From assembly GCA_035530955.1 (NCBI GenBank), contig DATKTT010000162.1, positions 1 through 9,703 on the forward strand: a stretch of DNA of 9,703 bases, read 5' to 3'. Shown here piece by piece: positions 1 through 5,960 of the stretch. The DNA is from Williamwhitmania sp035530955 (GTDB lineage Bacteria > Bacteroidota > Bacteroidia > Bacteroidales > Williamwhitmaniaceae). Position 1 is the first letter of the stretch. Each line of letters begins with the position of its first letter. The translations under genes were made by a program, and so were the position numbers. The notes under the pieces are model-generated. The model saw nothing but the letters and a program-made list of their open reading frames with translations, had not been told where the DNA came from and searched no databases.

Positions 1-191
1 ACCGAATCGGAGGTATGGTGGCTAATATCTACGCCAACCTCCTTCATTACGGCTACCGCTTGGGGGTTGAGCATTCCGGTGGCTGCCGTGCCGGCAGAAC
101 GAACGGTAATATCCTTGTCGAACGATTGTAAGAAACCGTGTGCCATCTGGCTTCGGCAGCTATTTCCTGTGCAAAGAATTAGAATCTTCAT
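1..191 (-). CDS. arsC: Low-molecular-weight phosphatase / arsenate reductase (ArsC, thioredoxin type), 5' part
   Basis: This is the first 63 codons of a gene that continues past the left edge; the ATG is at 191-189. The translation starts MKILILCTGNSCRSQMAHGF. It shows the phosphatase P-loop CX5R, with nucleophile Cys7, Cys12 and Arg13, in the CTGNSCRSQMA form typical of the pI258-type arsenate reductases that reduce As(V) to As(III) with thioredoxin. The RSAGT segment near residue 31 is also family-typical. The resolving cysteines of true ArsC lie later in the chain (around 80-90 in the family) and are outside the window, so a plain LMW protein tyrosine phosphatase is not excluded. It begins 27 bases after the stop of the rhodanese-like gene and follows an ArsR-type regulator, which favours arsenate reductase. 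Most likely a cytoplasmic enzyme, cotranscribed from the promoter near 1004-1035. Confidence 0.85.
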   Translation of the reverse strand, partial: MKILILCTGNSCRSQMAHGFLQSFDKDITVRSAGTAATGMLNPQAVAVMKEVGVDISHHTSDS

Positions 192-218
192 TTTGTGCTA
201 CTGTATTTTGTGTTACTA

Positions 219-635
219 CTACTTTTTGTTTCGTGGTCTTAGCTGACATATGCAGGAGCCATCGAGCTGCTCGCTACTATCAATGCTCAGCGGTAAACCA
301 TCGCGCTCCCACTCTACAATGCCGCCTGCAAGATTGGCAATATTAGTAAACTCCTTCTCCTTTAAATGCACCATAGCCTCGTGGCTGCGAAGCCCAACAG
401 AGTCGGCAATAATTAGGGGTTGTGTGCGTGAAAGGGTCTCATAAGCTTCGCCCAGCTGGCTGTAAGGCAGGTAAACTACCGTCGAAACGCCAAACCGCTT
501 GTAGCCAGTGAGTGTAACTTCCCTTACGTCGACTATGGTGGCATTATTCTCCATAACTTCCCGAAGCGCCTCCTTGGGGGTGAAGTTTAGAAACCCACCG
601 CTGTAGAAACCCCGCTGTATGAATAACCTTTCCAT
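219..635 (-). CDS. Rhodanese-like domain protein with aspartate in place of the catalytic cysteine
   Basis: A single rhodanese domain of 138 residues is seen from the ATG at 635-633. An in-frame TTG at 644 would add three residues (MAI), but two stop codons sit directly before it and ATG is the simpler choice. The fold is recognisable from an IVDVRE motif near residue 35, then a LIIADSVGLRS loop, then NLAGGIVEWERDGLPL. In active rhodaneses the loop is C-x-x-G-x-R-S with cysteine carrying the persulfide. Here that position is Asp78 (codon GAC, 404-402), so sulfurtransferase activity is not expected from this site. The tail carries a CIC pair about ten residues from the end. The gene starts 12 bases after the stop of the ArsR-type gene and ends 27 bases before the arsenate-reductase-like gene, so it belongs to that operon. 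A non-catalytic binding role, perhaps for arsenite or another soft metal, is inference. Confidence 0.85.
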   Translation of the reverse strand: MERLFIQRGFYSGGFLNFTPKEALREVMENNATIVDVREVTLTGYKRFGVSTVVYLPYSQLGEAYETLSRTQPLIIADSVGLRSHEAMVHLKEKEFTNIANLAGGIVEWERDGLPLSIDSSEQLDGSCICQLRPRNKK

Positions 636-647
636 TATTGCCAATTA

Positions 648-983
648 CTAATCGCACGAGCAGATGAAGTTGCTCTGAGCAGAGCCAAAAAAATCATCCA
701 GCCTAAGCTGCATGGCAGCAAGTCGCTCCACATCGAGGCAGTAGTGAACTTTAAGTCCATCAATGGTTCCCCTAATAATCCCCATCTCCTTGAGCTCCTT
801 TAAGTGCTGCGACACCGTTGTTCTACCCAGCGGCAGGTAATCGGATATGTTGCCCGTTCGTATCTCCTTTTTCTGAGCAAGAAGTGCAATAATGGCAATC
901 CGTGCCGGGTGCGAAAGCACCTTTCCAATTAGTGCTAGCTCCTGCTGCTCAAGGCTAAACTCTTCTGCTTTATTGTTTGTCAC
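648..983 (-). CDS. ArsR/SmtB-family transcriptional repressor
   Basis: A winged-helix regulator of 111 residues starting at GTG 983-981. It opens VTNNKAEEFSLEQQ, followed by GKVLSHPARIAIIALL (the family signature), a recognition helix around TTVSQHLKELKEMGIIRG and a wing with DGLKVHYCLD. The open frame extends upstream to an ATG at 1097, but that extension would be translated through a terminator hairpin, a promoter and an operator-like dyad. An ATG at 1010 lies inside the -7 element. I therefore choose the GTG. Arsenic-sensing relatives carry a Cys-x-Cys pair at the start of the DNA-binding helix region; here the segment reads EIRTGNISDYLP without cysteines. Cysteines occur instead in the wing (HYCLD) and at the very end (FICSCD). 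As a cytoplasmic homodimer it probably represses its own operon with the rhodanese-like and arsC-like genes. The inducer is likely arsenite or another soft metal, but this is inferred from context. Confidence 0.88.
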   Translation of the reverse strand: MTNNKAEEFSLEQQELALIGKVLSHPARIAIIALLAQKKEIRTGNISDYLPLGRTTVSQHLKELKEMGIIRGTIDGLKVHYCLDVERLAAMQLRLDDFFGSAQSNFICSCD

Positions 984-996
984 TGCAACAATGTTT

Positions 997-1018
997 AATG
1001 TCGTAAACATACGACATT
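997..1018 (-). promoter_or_regulatory. Operator-like perfect dyad of the ArsR operon
   Basis: AATGTCGTA, a 4-base spacer (AACA) and TACGACATT form a perfect 9-bp inverted repeat. It covers the -7 element of the predicted promoter and ends 13 bases before the GTG start of the ArsR-type gene. Size, symmetry and position fit an ArsR-family autoregulatory operator that blocks RNA polymerase. Binding itself is inferred. Confidence 0.7.
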
Positions 1019-1035
1019 GCAGAAATAAAAACAAA
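1004..1035 (-). promoter_or_regulatory. Promoter of the arsR-rhodanese-arsC operon
   Basis: On the minus strand TTTG (1035-1032), a 20-base spacer and TATGTTTA (1011-1004) match the Bacteroidota promoter pattern TTTG-N19/20-TAnnTTTG with one mismatch in the -7 element. Transcription would begin near 1000, giving a leader of roughly 15 bases before the GTG at 983. The -33 element lies at the start of the T-tract of the preceding terminator. Confidence 0.6.
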
Positions 1036-1065
1036 CGATGGCCAAGATAAATCTTGGCCATCGTT
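1034..1065 (-). terminator. Rho-independent terminator behind the lipoamide-dehydrogenase-like gene
   Basis: A perfect 15-bp inverted repeat with a 2-base loop (arms 1034-1048 and 1051-1065; arm sequence AACGATGGCCAAGAT). On the minus strand it is followed by TTTGTTTTTATTT, a T-rich tract, which fits intrinsic termination in that direction. It lies about 170 bases after the stop of the flavoprotein gene and insulates the arsR operon from read-through. On the plus strand it is followed by AAAATTT, and no plus-strand gene is present. Confidence 0.8.
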
Positions 1066-1080
1066 AAAATTTGCTGGAGC

Positions 1081-1119
1081 AGGGTTCGTTGAAGCATAAG
1101 CGCAAGCTATGCAAACCCT
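1081..1119 (-). repeat. Nested inverted repeat in the lpd-arsR intergenic region
   Basis: Outer arms AGGGTT (1081-1086) and AACCCT (1114-1119) enclose inner arms GCATA (1094-1098) and TATGC (1108-1112). An RNA from either strand could fold it into a two-part stem. It lies between the flavoprotein gene and the terminator. No function is evident; it may belong to the 3' untranslated region. The rest of 1120-1232 shows no gene or clear motif. Confidence 0.35.
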
Positions 1120-1232
1120 TTTATCACTATTATTTTGGTACTATTCCATGTTGATGTTCCCCCACACTCTTTTGAACAATACCCAAATTTTTAGAATGGC
1201 GTCTCCAATTTCACCGCTGTGTCAAACGAAGC

Positions 1233-2657
1233 CTAGTGCACTTGAGTTTGTAGTCCAGACAACATTTTCATCGCCAACTGAGCAAAAGCCTCTGTGAGGG
1301 TTGGGTGTGGATGAATGGCTTGTGCCACATCCATCAGCGTCAATTTTCTGGAAACAATCAAGGCAGCCTCTCCACTCAGCGAAGCGGCACCATTGATAAA
1401 GATATGAACACCCAGAATTTCCTGATTACTTTTATTGACAACAAACTTCAGGAAACCAAACGTATCGCCGCTAATTTGCGCCATGGCATCCACCTTATAA
1501 TCATAAATTCCGGTTACCACATCAAAGCCAGCTTTCACCGCTTCCGCTTCGGTAAGACCTGCTGCAGCTATTTCTGGGTCGGAGAATAGCACCCAAGAGT
1601 TCTTGGTAAAACAAGCCTTGCTTATGTTTCCACGCAAAATATTGGTTGCTACAATATGGGCATCGTAGGTGGCAGTGTGAGCGAATTTAGGAGCGCCCAG
1701 CACCACATCACCAGTTGCATAAATCCCAGCCACATTGGTTTCCAAGAACTCATTCACCAGGATGCCATTTCTCTCGAAACGTACGCCCGTAGCCTCCAAG
1801 TTCAGCCCTTCAATAGAAGGGACCTTACCCGTAACAACCAGCACCTTCTCGGTGAGAAACTGCTGAGTTTTTCCATCAGCATCCACAAATACGGTTTGAA
1901 ACTCACCATCAACCTTGTTGATCTCTTCAACCTTTGAATGAGTGTAGACCCCAATTCCCGTTTCCTGCAGCTTTTTGGTAATGCCTTCGGCAAATTCGGG
2001 CTCCACCACTCCGGATAACAGGCTCGGCATCATCTCTACAATGGTGCACTTCACGTGAAGCTTTGCTAACATCTGTGCCAATTCAATGCCAATTGGGCCA
2101 CCGCCAACAATCAGCATGGACGATGGCAATGTTGGCTGTTGAAACAACACCTCACTGGTGAGCACCTCTTTTGCCCCATCACCTTTGAATGGAGGAACAA
2201 ACGAGTGTGCTCCGGTGGCGATAATCGCCTTGTCAAACCCATACCGTGTATTGTTTATCTCTACCTCATTGCTGGAGATGAACCGTGCTTTCCCAGCCAC
2301 AAAAGTAATTGGCAATCGGTTGACTTGCTGTATGGCAGCCGAAGAGCGACCATTAAGGATACGGTCCATGCTGTTACGGATGGATTCCCACGATTCGGCC
2401 AAGGCGGCTTTTGAATCAGAGGTGGCGGTGGCGTTTTTCTCATACGAGAAAAACGCGTCAGCGCCATGCTTGATTATTTTTGAAGGGATACATCCCACAA
2501 ACAGGCATGCACCACCAAGTTTTCCTGATTCCTCTGCCAGCAAGACCTTTTTTCCGCTTGCAGCCAATTGCATTGCGGCGGGGGTTCCCCCAGGGCCTCC
2601 TCCAATGACGAGTACATCAAATTTTTCGTTCATAGCTTTAATTTTTTGGAACGTCAT
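1233..2657 (-). CDS. Dihydrolipoamide dehydrogenase-like pyridine nucleotide-disulfide oxidoreductase
   Basis: A flavoprotein of 474 residues, the usual length of lipoamide dehydrogenase. It has an FAD-binding VIGGGPGG motif (residues 17-24), the redox disulfide CLFVGC (Cys51, Cys56) followed by IPSK, a second Rossmann motif GGGPIG (185-190) with Glu208 ending the next strand (NAD(H) preference), ATGD (314-317) contacting FAD, and the C-terminal HPHPTLTE carrying the His451-Glu456 dyad of the dimer partner site. These residues favour NAD-dependent dihydrolipoamide oxidation. Mercuric-reductase features such as a C-terminal Cys-Cys pair are absent. MNEKFDVLVIGGG suggests the start may be Met9 (2633) rather than 2657. 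No 2-oxo-acid dehydrogenase subunits are next to it, so it may be an orphan E3 or a relative acting on another disulfide. It sits behind the FmdE gene and the TauE relic; no convincing promoter of its own was seen in 2658-2790. Confidence 0.85.
   Translation of the reverse strand: MTFQKIKAMNEKFDVLVIGGGPGGTPAAMQLAASGKKVLLAEESGKLGGACLFVGCIPSKIIKHGADAFFSYEKNATATSDSKAALAESWESIRNSMDRILNGRSSAAIQQVNRLPITFVAGKARFISSNEVEINNTRYGFDKAIIATGAHSFVPPFKGDGAKEVLTSEVLFQQPTLPSSMLIVGGGPIGIELAQMLAKLHVKCTIVEMMPSLLSGVVEPEFAEGITKKLQETGIGVYTHSKVEEINKVDGEFQTVFVDADGKTQQFLTEKVLVVTGKVPSIEGLNLEATGVRFERNGILVNEFLETNVAGIYATGDVVLGAPKFAHTATYDAHIVATNILRGNISKACFTKNSWVLFSDPEIAAAGLTEAEAVKAGFDVVTGIYDYKVDAMAQISGDTFGFLKFVVNKSNQEILGVHIFINGAASLSGEAALIVSRKLTLMDVAQAIHPHPTLTEAFAQLAMKMLSGLQTQVH
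2431..2456 (-). repeat. Perfect inverted repeat inside the lipoamide-dehydrogenase-like gene
   Basis: GCGTTTTTCTC (2431-2441) and GAGAAAAACGC (2446-2456) are exact reverse complements around a 4-base loop. They lie within the codons for about residues 68-76 (DAFFSYEKN), shortly after the redox disulfide. The reading frame is intact. An 11-bp hairpin within a coding region is unusual but may be chance. Confidence 0.5.
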
Positions 2658-2757
2658 AAATTGAACAAGATCAATTCTTCATAGATTTCTCTGATTGTTC
2701 CGTTCTTCAAAAAAATTTGCAAGCATCTCATTTACCGGTTACCACCAACAATAGTCT

Positions 2758-2790
2758 CTGATAAGCTATTGAATGAGCCGCATTTATCAG
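2758..2790. repeat. Short inverted repeat between the TauE relic and the flavoprotein gene
   Basis: CTGATAA (2758-2764) and TTATCAG (2784-2790) are separated by 19 bases. The repeat starts right after the stop codon of the TauE relic in the direction of transcription. It might be a weak hairpin or a regulatory dyad. The remainder of 2658-2757 shows no clear promoter. Confidence 0.25.
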
Positions 2791-2862
2791 CTAGGCAACC
2801 ACACCGTAAATCAATTAAGTTGCAATAAGCAGGAGAACAACAACGTAAGGAATCTTTACTTG
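2791..2862 (-). pseudogene. C-terminal remnant of a second TauE/SafE transporter gene
   Basis: Read on the minus strand from 2862, 24 codons give QVKIPYVVVLLLIAT, a TAA stop, then LIYGVVA and a final TAG. The intact TauE/SafE protein of this window ends QVKIAYAVVLLLIATKMIYGVIA. By eye 18 of 23 residues and 55 of 72 bases match without gaps, and 12 of the 17 differences are at third codon positions, as expected for a formerly translated paralog. The TAA replaces the AAA lysine codon. Similarity starts inside the last two codons of the FmdE gene, whose stop (2858-2856) lies within the relic in another frame, and it ends at the TAG (2793-2791). The rest of the gene is absent, so it is a deletion relic. 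Not expected to produce protein. Confidence 0.8.
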
Positions 2863-3458
2863 TTAAGGCAATCGATGCAAACCTTCTTATCGCCCTTAAT
2901 GCGGCCATATTCGGTAACGGTCATTTCTCCACACTCCTCACAAACAAAACCATTGAAGCTGTCCTTCTTAGGTTCAAGTTTGTATTCAAAAATGGGTGAA
3001 ACGGAGAATAACTTCTCATCGGGTGCACTCATTACACTGATAACCAAAGGGTCAACCACTTCGGCTGGCACCGTACTAGCGGGCTTGCCAACCATACGGT
3101 AGTCAGTAAAGAAAGAAGACTTCTTATTGTTAAGCATGGCTTCTGCAGTTGGTGTTACTCTTACAGCCCTGCCGGTGGCACGCTCAACAACGGTAACAGC
3201 CCACTTCCCCTTGTGGGTTTTCTTAATATTCCCCTTGCCAAAGGTGGTTCCGAGGATTACCTGCAAACCGTCGCCGTAGCAGGTAGCACAATGGTCCTCG
3301 CCTAGGTCAACAAAAGCAACCAGCTGACCATCTTTGGCGCGTTCAACACCCAATGCATTCATTGCGGCAGCACCTACTCTTAAGCCCATGGGCATAGCAG
3401 GGCATTTGTGTCCGTGAAATTTTTGCCCGAATTCGAGCCAATCTTTTGGATTAATCAT
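2856..3458 (-). CDS. FmdE-family protein with C-terminal zinc finger
   Basis: A protein of 200 residues of the FmdE family (Pfam PF02663), named after a subunit associated with formylmethanofuran dehydrogenase of methanogens but also found in many bacteria that lack that enzyme, where its role is unclear. The core shows FHGHKCP (residues 14-20, His17/Cys19) and DHCATCYGDG (Cys57, Cys60, Asp63) followed by GTTFGKGN, the probable metal or cofactor pocket. The C-terminus has CEEC (173-176) and CIDC (194-197), the auxiliary treble-clef zinc finger known from this family. No signal peptide, so cytoplasmic. It starts 91 bases after the porin gene, with no clear promoter in that gap, and is probably the last gene of the TetR-controlled operon. 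Its stop codon lies in sequence homologous to the end of a TauE gene, so a deletion may have set the present C-terminus. Substrate unknown. Confidence 0.85.
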   Translation of the reverse strand: MINPKDWLEFGQKFHGHKCPAMPMGLRVGAAAMNALGVERAKDGQLVAFVDLGEDHCATCYGDGLQVILGTTFGKGNIKKTHKGKWAVTVVERATGRAVRVTPTAEAMLNNKKSSFFTDYRMVGKPASTVPAEVVDPLVISVMSAPDEKLFSVSPIFEYKLEPKKDSFNGFVCEECGEMTVTEYGRIKGDKKVCIDCLNK

Positions 3459-3549
3459 AACACTAATTTATTAGGTTAAACAATCAGAACTATTTGTGAA
3501 TTAAATATCTATCGCTCTTAGTTAAGCTTCGACCTCCACAATGAGACCA

Positions 3550-4554
3550 TTAGTTGAAAAATACCTGCAGCTGGATATCACCGCCGTTCACGCTGCGTCC
3601 CATCACGGTCCTCCCCTTGAAATCGGCCATCAGCTTGGTCTTCCCAGAAATTTGATAATTGAATCCCAGGCCATACCATGCATTGTTACTAGTAGCAGGG
3701 TTGAGGTCATCATACTTCTCGGTAAAGACAACCGATTGATACTTATGGGCAAACGACCAGGTCACCAAACCGTAGTAACCATTAGCTATGTCGCTATTGA
3801 TGTTTGCCTGAACAAATTCGCCTTGTAATTCAAGGCTATTCAAGTGCAACAGGGCTTCAAGTCCCCAGCGGAAATCCTCTCCCGAAAGAAGGCTGTCGGC
3901 CTTGTAAATGGTTGTGAGACCGATATTGTCCAGATGCCTATAAGCAGCATATGCACCAAGGGTTAGCCAACTTTTATCAGCATTAAATACCTTCACAGAG
4001 GCTCTGGAAGTCACAAGCAACGAATTATCCTTGCTATGCTCTGGCTTATCTACGTTGGCATTATATACACCCAAACTGAAGTGTAGCGGTGATGCATCGC
4101 TCTGAAATGTATACTGCGCTCCAATTTCGCGGGCCATCTGCTTTGAGTTGTGTATTAAGCCATTGACAACATCGGCCCTCTCCAATACTGGAATCATATA
4201 GTCTGGCTGACTACGCTCAAGCATAAAGTCTGGAACAAAGCGGCCAGCTCGCAAGTATCCATAGCTTCCAAGCCTCAGGTTGGCGTAGGCATCCTGAAAC
4301 ATCAGCGCGTCATCACTAAACGACCGGTAAACCAGCTGAACTTTATAGGAAATATAGTCGGCTTGGGGCAAGGTACCGTCTACCCACAACTTGGCCCGTC
4401 GGATGGTAAACTCGGTTGCCTTATCAAAATTACTGCTCAGCCGAGTTTGAATGTATCCATTCCATTCCATTGTGCCCTTCTCCTGTGAGTAGGCCGTAGT
4501 TGAGGCAAAAAACATCGTCATTACCCCCATTATCAATAGCGATATTGTTTTCAT
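3550..4554 (-). CDS. Outer-membrane porin of the OprO/OprP (phosphate-selective porin) type
   Basis: A 334-residue protein with an N-terminal signal peptide (MKTISLLIMGVMTMFFASTT, probably cleaved near residue 23) and a body of alternating polar/aromatic strands typical of a beta-barrel. The segment WNGYIQTRLSSNF, then FTIRRAKLWVDG, YISYKVQLVY, FQDAYANLR and YLRAGRFVPDF is the pattern of OprP-like porins of Bacteroidota, which pass anions such as phosphate or polyphosphate. The chain ends IQLQVFFN, a hydrophobic C-terminal strand, although a terminal Phe is more usual. The ATG follows the stop of the TauE/SafE gene by two bases, so the two are surely cotranscribed and perhaps translationally coupled. 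An outer-membrane anion pore paired with an inner-membrane anion permease fits an anion transport route. Family assignment rests on pattern recognition; the exact anion cannot be read. Confidence 0.75.
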   Translation of the reverse strand: MKTISLLIMGVMTMFFASTTAYSQEKGTMEWNGYIQTRLSSNFDKATEFTIRRAKLWVDGTLPQADYISYKVQLVYRSFSDDALMFQDAYANLRLGSYGYLRAGRFVPDFMLERSQPDYMIPVLERADVVNGLIHNSKQMAREIGAQYTFQSDASPLHFSLGVYNANVDKPEHSKDNSLLVTSRASVKVFNADKSWLTLGAYAAYRHLDNIGLTTIYKADSLLSGEDFRWGLEALLHLNSLELQGEFVQANINSDIANGYYGLVTWSFAHKYQSVVFTEKYDDLNPATSNNAWYGLGFNYQISGKTKLMADFKGRTVMGRSVNGGDIQLQVFFN

Positions 4555-4556
4555 AG

Positions 4557-5309
4557 CTAAGCAATTACACCATAAATCATTTTAGTAGCAATAAGCAGTA
4601 GCACCACCGCATAGGCAATCTTCACCTGCTTGGACTTTGCCTTCTTCGTCATGTAAGATCCCCCCAGCTGAGAACCAATGATAACCGCCACCACCACAAT
4701 TGTGGTGAGCCACCAGTTCATATGTCCCTGCGACACATGCCCGAGGTAACCCGACAGCGAGGAAAAAGTTACAACGAAAGCAGTGGTAGCCGCGGCCTCC
4801 TTGGTTTTATACCCCATCATCATTAGAATTGGAGCAATAATAAAACCACCGCCGATGCCCAGCATTCCACCAATAAAACCCGCAAATGAGCCAACAAAAA
4901 AACCAATTATGCTACGCTTGCGAAGCGATAGCATGGCATCGGGCTCCGCACTTGCTGATATCCAAAGCGTTCGTAGCGCGGCAATTACCACCATGGCGGC
5001 GAAAAGAATTTTAAGAGTCTTTACCGGCATGTGCACGCTTGCCATTGCGCCTAACGGTGAAGCGATTAGCGCGGTAGCAGCCATCACTGCGCCTCCCTTC
5101 CAGTCCACCATCTTCTTACGGGCAAAAGGGATGAGTACCAGTGCCGTGTTTAAACCATTAAGCAGTAAGCCTAAGGGGATTGCGACAGAAACCATGTCGA
5201 ATCCAGCCCAGTTCAATACAGGCACATACACCATTCCTCCTCCCAACCCTAGCATGGCAAAAACAAAGGAGGCAACGGTAATTATGAAAAAAATAACTCC
5301 ATAAACCAT
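4557..5309 (-). CDS. TauE/SafE-family anion permease (inner membrane)
   Basis: A 250-residue integral membrane protein made of two related halves. Each starts with a glycine-rich hydrophobic repeat: MLGLGGGMVYVPVL (residues 19-32) and MLGIGGGFIIAPIL (149-162), the hallmark of the TauE/SafE family (sulfite or organosulfonate exporters and related carriers). About seven to eight hydrophobic segments are visible, with basic loops near RKK (64-66) and KKAKSKQ (222-228). The length is normal. The gene is the first structural gene after tetR and precedes the porin by two bases. An operator-like dyad lies 13 bases upstream of its ATG. A second copy once existed, as shown by the relic at 2791-2862. 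Transport of sulfite, a sulfonate or another oxyanion is plausible from the family; direction and substrate are not shown by the sequence. Confidence 0.88.
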   Translation of the reverse strand: MVYGVIFFIITVASFVFAMLGLGGGMVYVPVLNWAGFDMVSVAIPLGLLLNGLNTALVLIPFARKKMVDWKGGAVMAATALIASPLGAMASVHMPVKTLKILFAAMVVIAALRTLWISASAEPDAMLSLRKRSIIGFFVGSFAGFIGGMLGIGGGFIIAPILMMMGYKTKEAAATTAFVVTFSSLSGYLGHVSQGHMNWWLTTIVVVAVIIGSQLGGSYMTKKAKSKQVKIAYAVVLLLIATKMIYGVIA

Positions 5310-5322
5310 AACGCTAAATTTA

Positions 5323-5340
5323 TGTAAGTGATTACTTACT
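5323..5340 (-). promoter_or_regulatory. TetR operator-like site upstream of the TauE/SafE gene
   Basis: TGTAAGTGATTACTTACT (plus strand) is a dyad with GTAAGT/ACTTAC arms around GATT. It matches the site upstream of tetR at 13 of 18 positions, and both stand exactly 13 bases before an ATG. It probably lets TetR control the TauE-porin-FmdE genes separately from tetR. A -7-like TAAATTTA (5314-5321) lies between it and the ATG but has no matching -33, so the promoter is uncertain. Confidence 0.7.
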
Positions 5341-5356
5341 GTTTTTTCAAAAAAAA

Positions 5357-5947
5357 TTACTTCTTAAGCACCTTTAGCAGCAGCATTAGCATTCGCGAAC
5401 AAAAATTGTCCACATGGAATACCCCCCCGCCTAAAATCATCTCAATGTTGAGCGATATCGGTATTCCCATGTAAAGCATGGCGACATTCTCAACAGGTAT
5501 ACCTTCATCCCACAGCCCAGCAGCAATGCCGTCCAGGATAATTTTGCTAACCAGCTGTTTCTGATTATTAAATATTTGCTGCAAACTGCTCTTCAACTCC
5601 GCGTCGTTGTTGTGCGAGGCCTCCGAAAAGAGCAACATAGTAATACCCTTATTCTTTACAAGGTAGCGAATGGTCGCGCAAATAAACTTCTCCAACCGCT
5701 CGGCCGGGGCCAACTCGGAGGTGGCAATTCGCCGAAGTTCGCCAATAAAATCGCTTTGAACATCGCCAATAATGGAGAGGATAATGTCCTGCTTGGTGGA
5801 GAAATGCCGGAATATGGCCCCCTCGCTTAGGCCTATACGCTTTGCCAGATTCCGCGTGGATAAGTTCTTAAGCCCATCGGTGTAGATTATGTCCAGCACC
5901 GCTTGCTTTATCTGCTCCTGCCTTACGTCTGTGTTTTGTCGTTCCAT
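5357..5947 (-). CDS. TetR/AcrR-family transcriptional repressor
   Basis: A 196-residue regulator. The N-terminal DNA-binding domain reads QIKQAVLDIIYTDGLKNLST, then RNLAKRIGLSEGAIFRHFSTKQDII (about residues 32-56), the classic TetR helix-turn-helix with the conserved FRHF segment. The remaining roughly 130 residues are helical and variable, as in ligand-binding and dimerisation domains of this family. The ATG at 5947 is preceded at 13 bases by an operator-like dyad that overlaps a good -7 element, so the protein likely represses itself. The TauE/SafE gene starts 47 bases downstream of its stop with a second copy of the dyad, indicating shared control. The inducer is unknown; an anion or a compound handled by the permease is a reasonable guess. 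Confident in the family, not in the ligand. Confidence 0.92.
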   Translation of the reverse strand: MERQNTDVRQEQIKQAVLDIIYTDGLKNLSTRNLAKRIGLSEGAIFRHFSTKQDIILSIIGDVQSDFIGELRRIATSELAPAERLEKFICATIRYLVKNKGITMLLFSEASHNNDAELKSSLQQIFNNQKQLVSKIILDGIAAGLWDEGIPVENVAMLYMGIPISLNIEMILGGGVFHVDNFCSRMLMLLLKVLKK

Positions 5948-5960
5948 TTTAAAAAATGAA

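Noticed and set aside
1120..1232. Possible insertion-sequence end (TTGTTCAAAAGAGTGTGG on the minus strand)
   Set aside because: It recalls transposon termini, but there is no matching second end, target duplication or transposase fragment in the window.
1233..2657. Mercuric reductase as an alternative for the flavoprotein
   Set aside because: The C-terminal Cys-Cys pair and N-terminal heavy-metal domain are absent, while HPHPTLTE and Glu208 fit lipoamide dehydrogenase.
2158..2664. 168-residue plus-strand open frame opposite the flavoprotein gene
   Set aside because: The minus-strand protein in this stretch has all FAD and disulfide motifs; the plus-strand translation has none.
4783..5304. 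173-residue open frame on the plus strand opposite the TauE/SafE gene
   Set aside because: It is the antisense shadow of a membrane-protein gene; composition (Pro, Ser, Ala, Thr rich) is typical of such shadows and no domain is visible.
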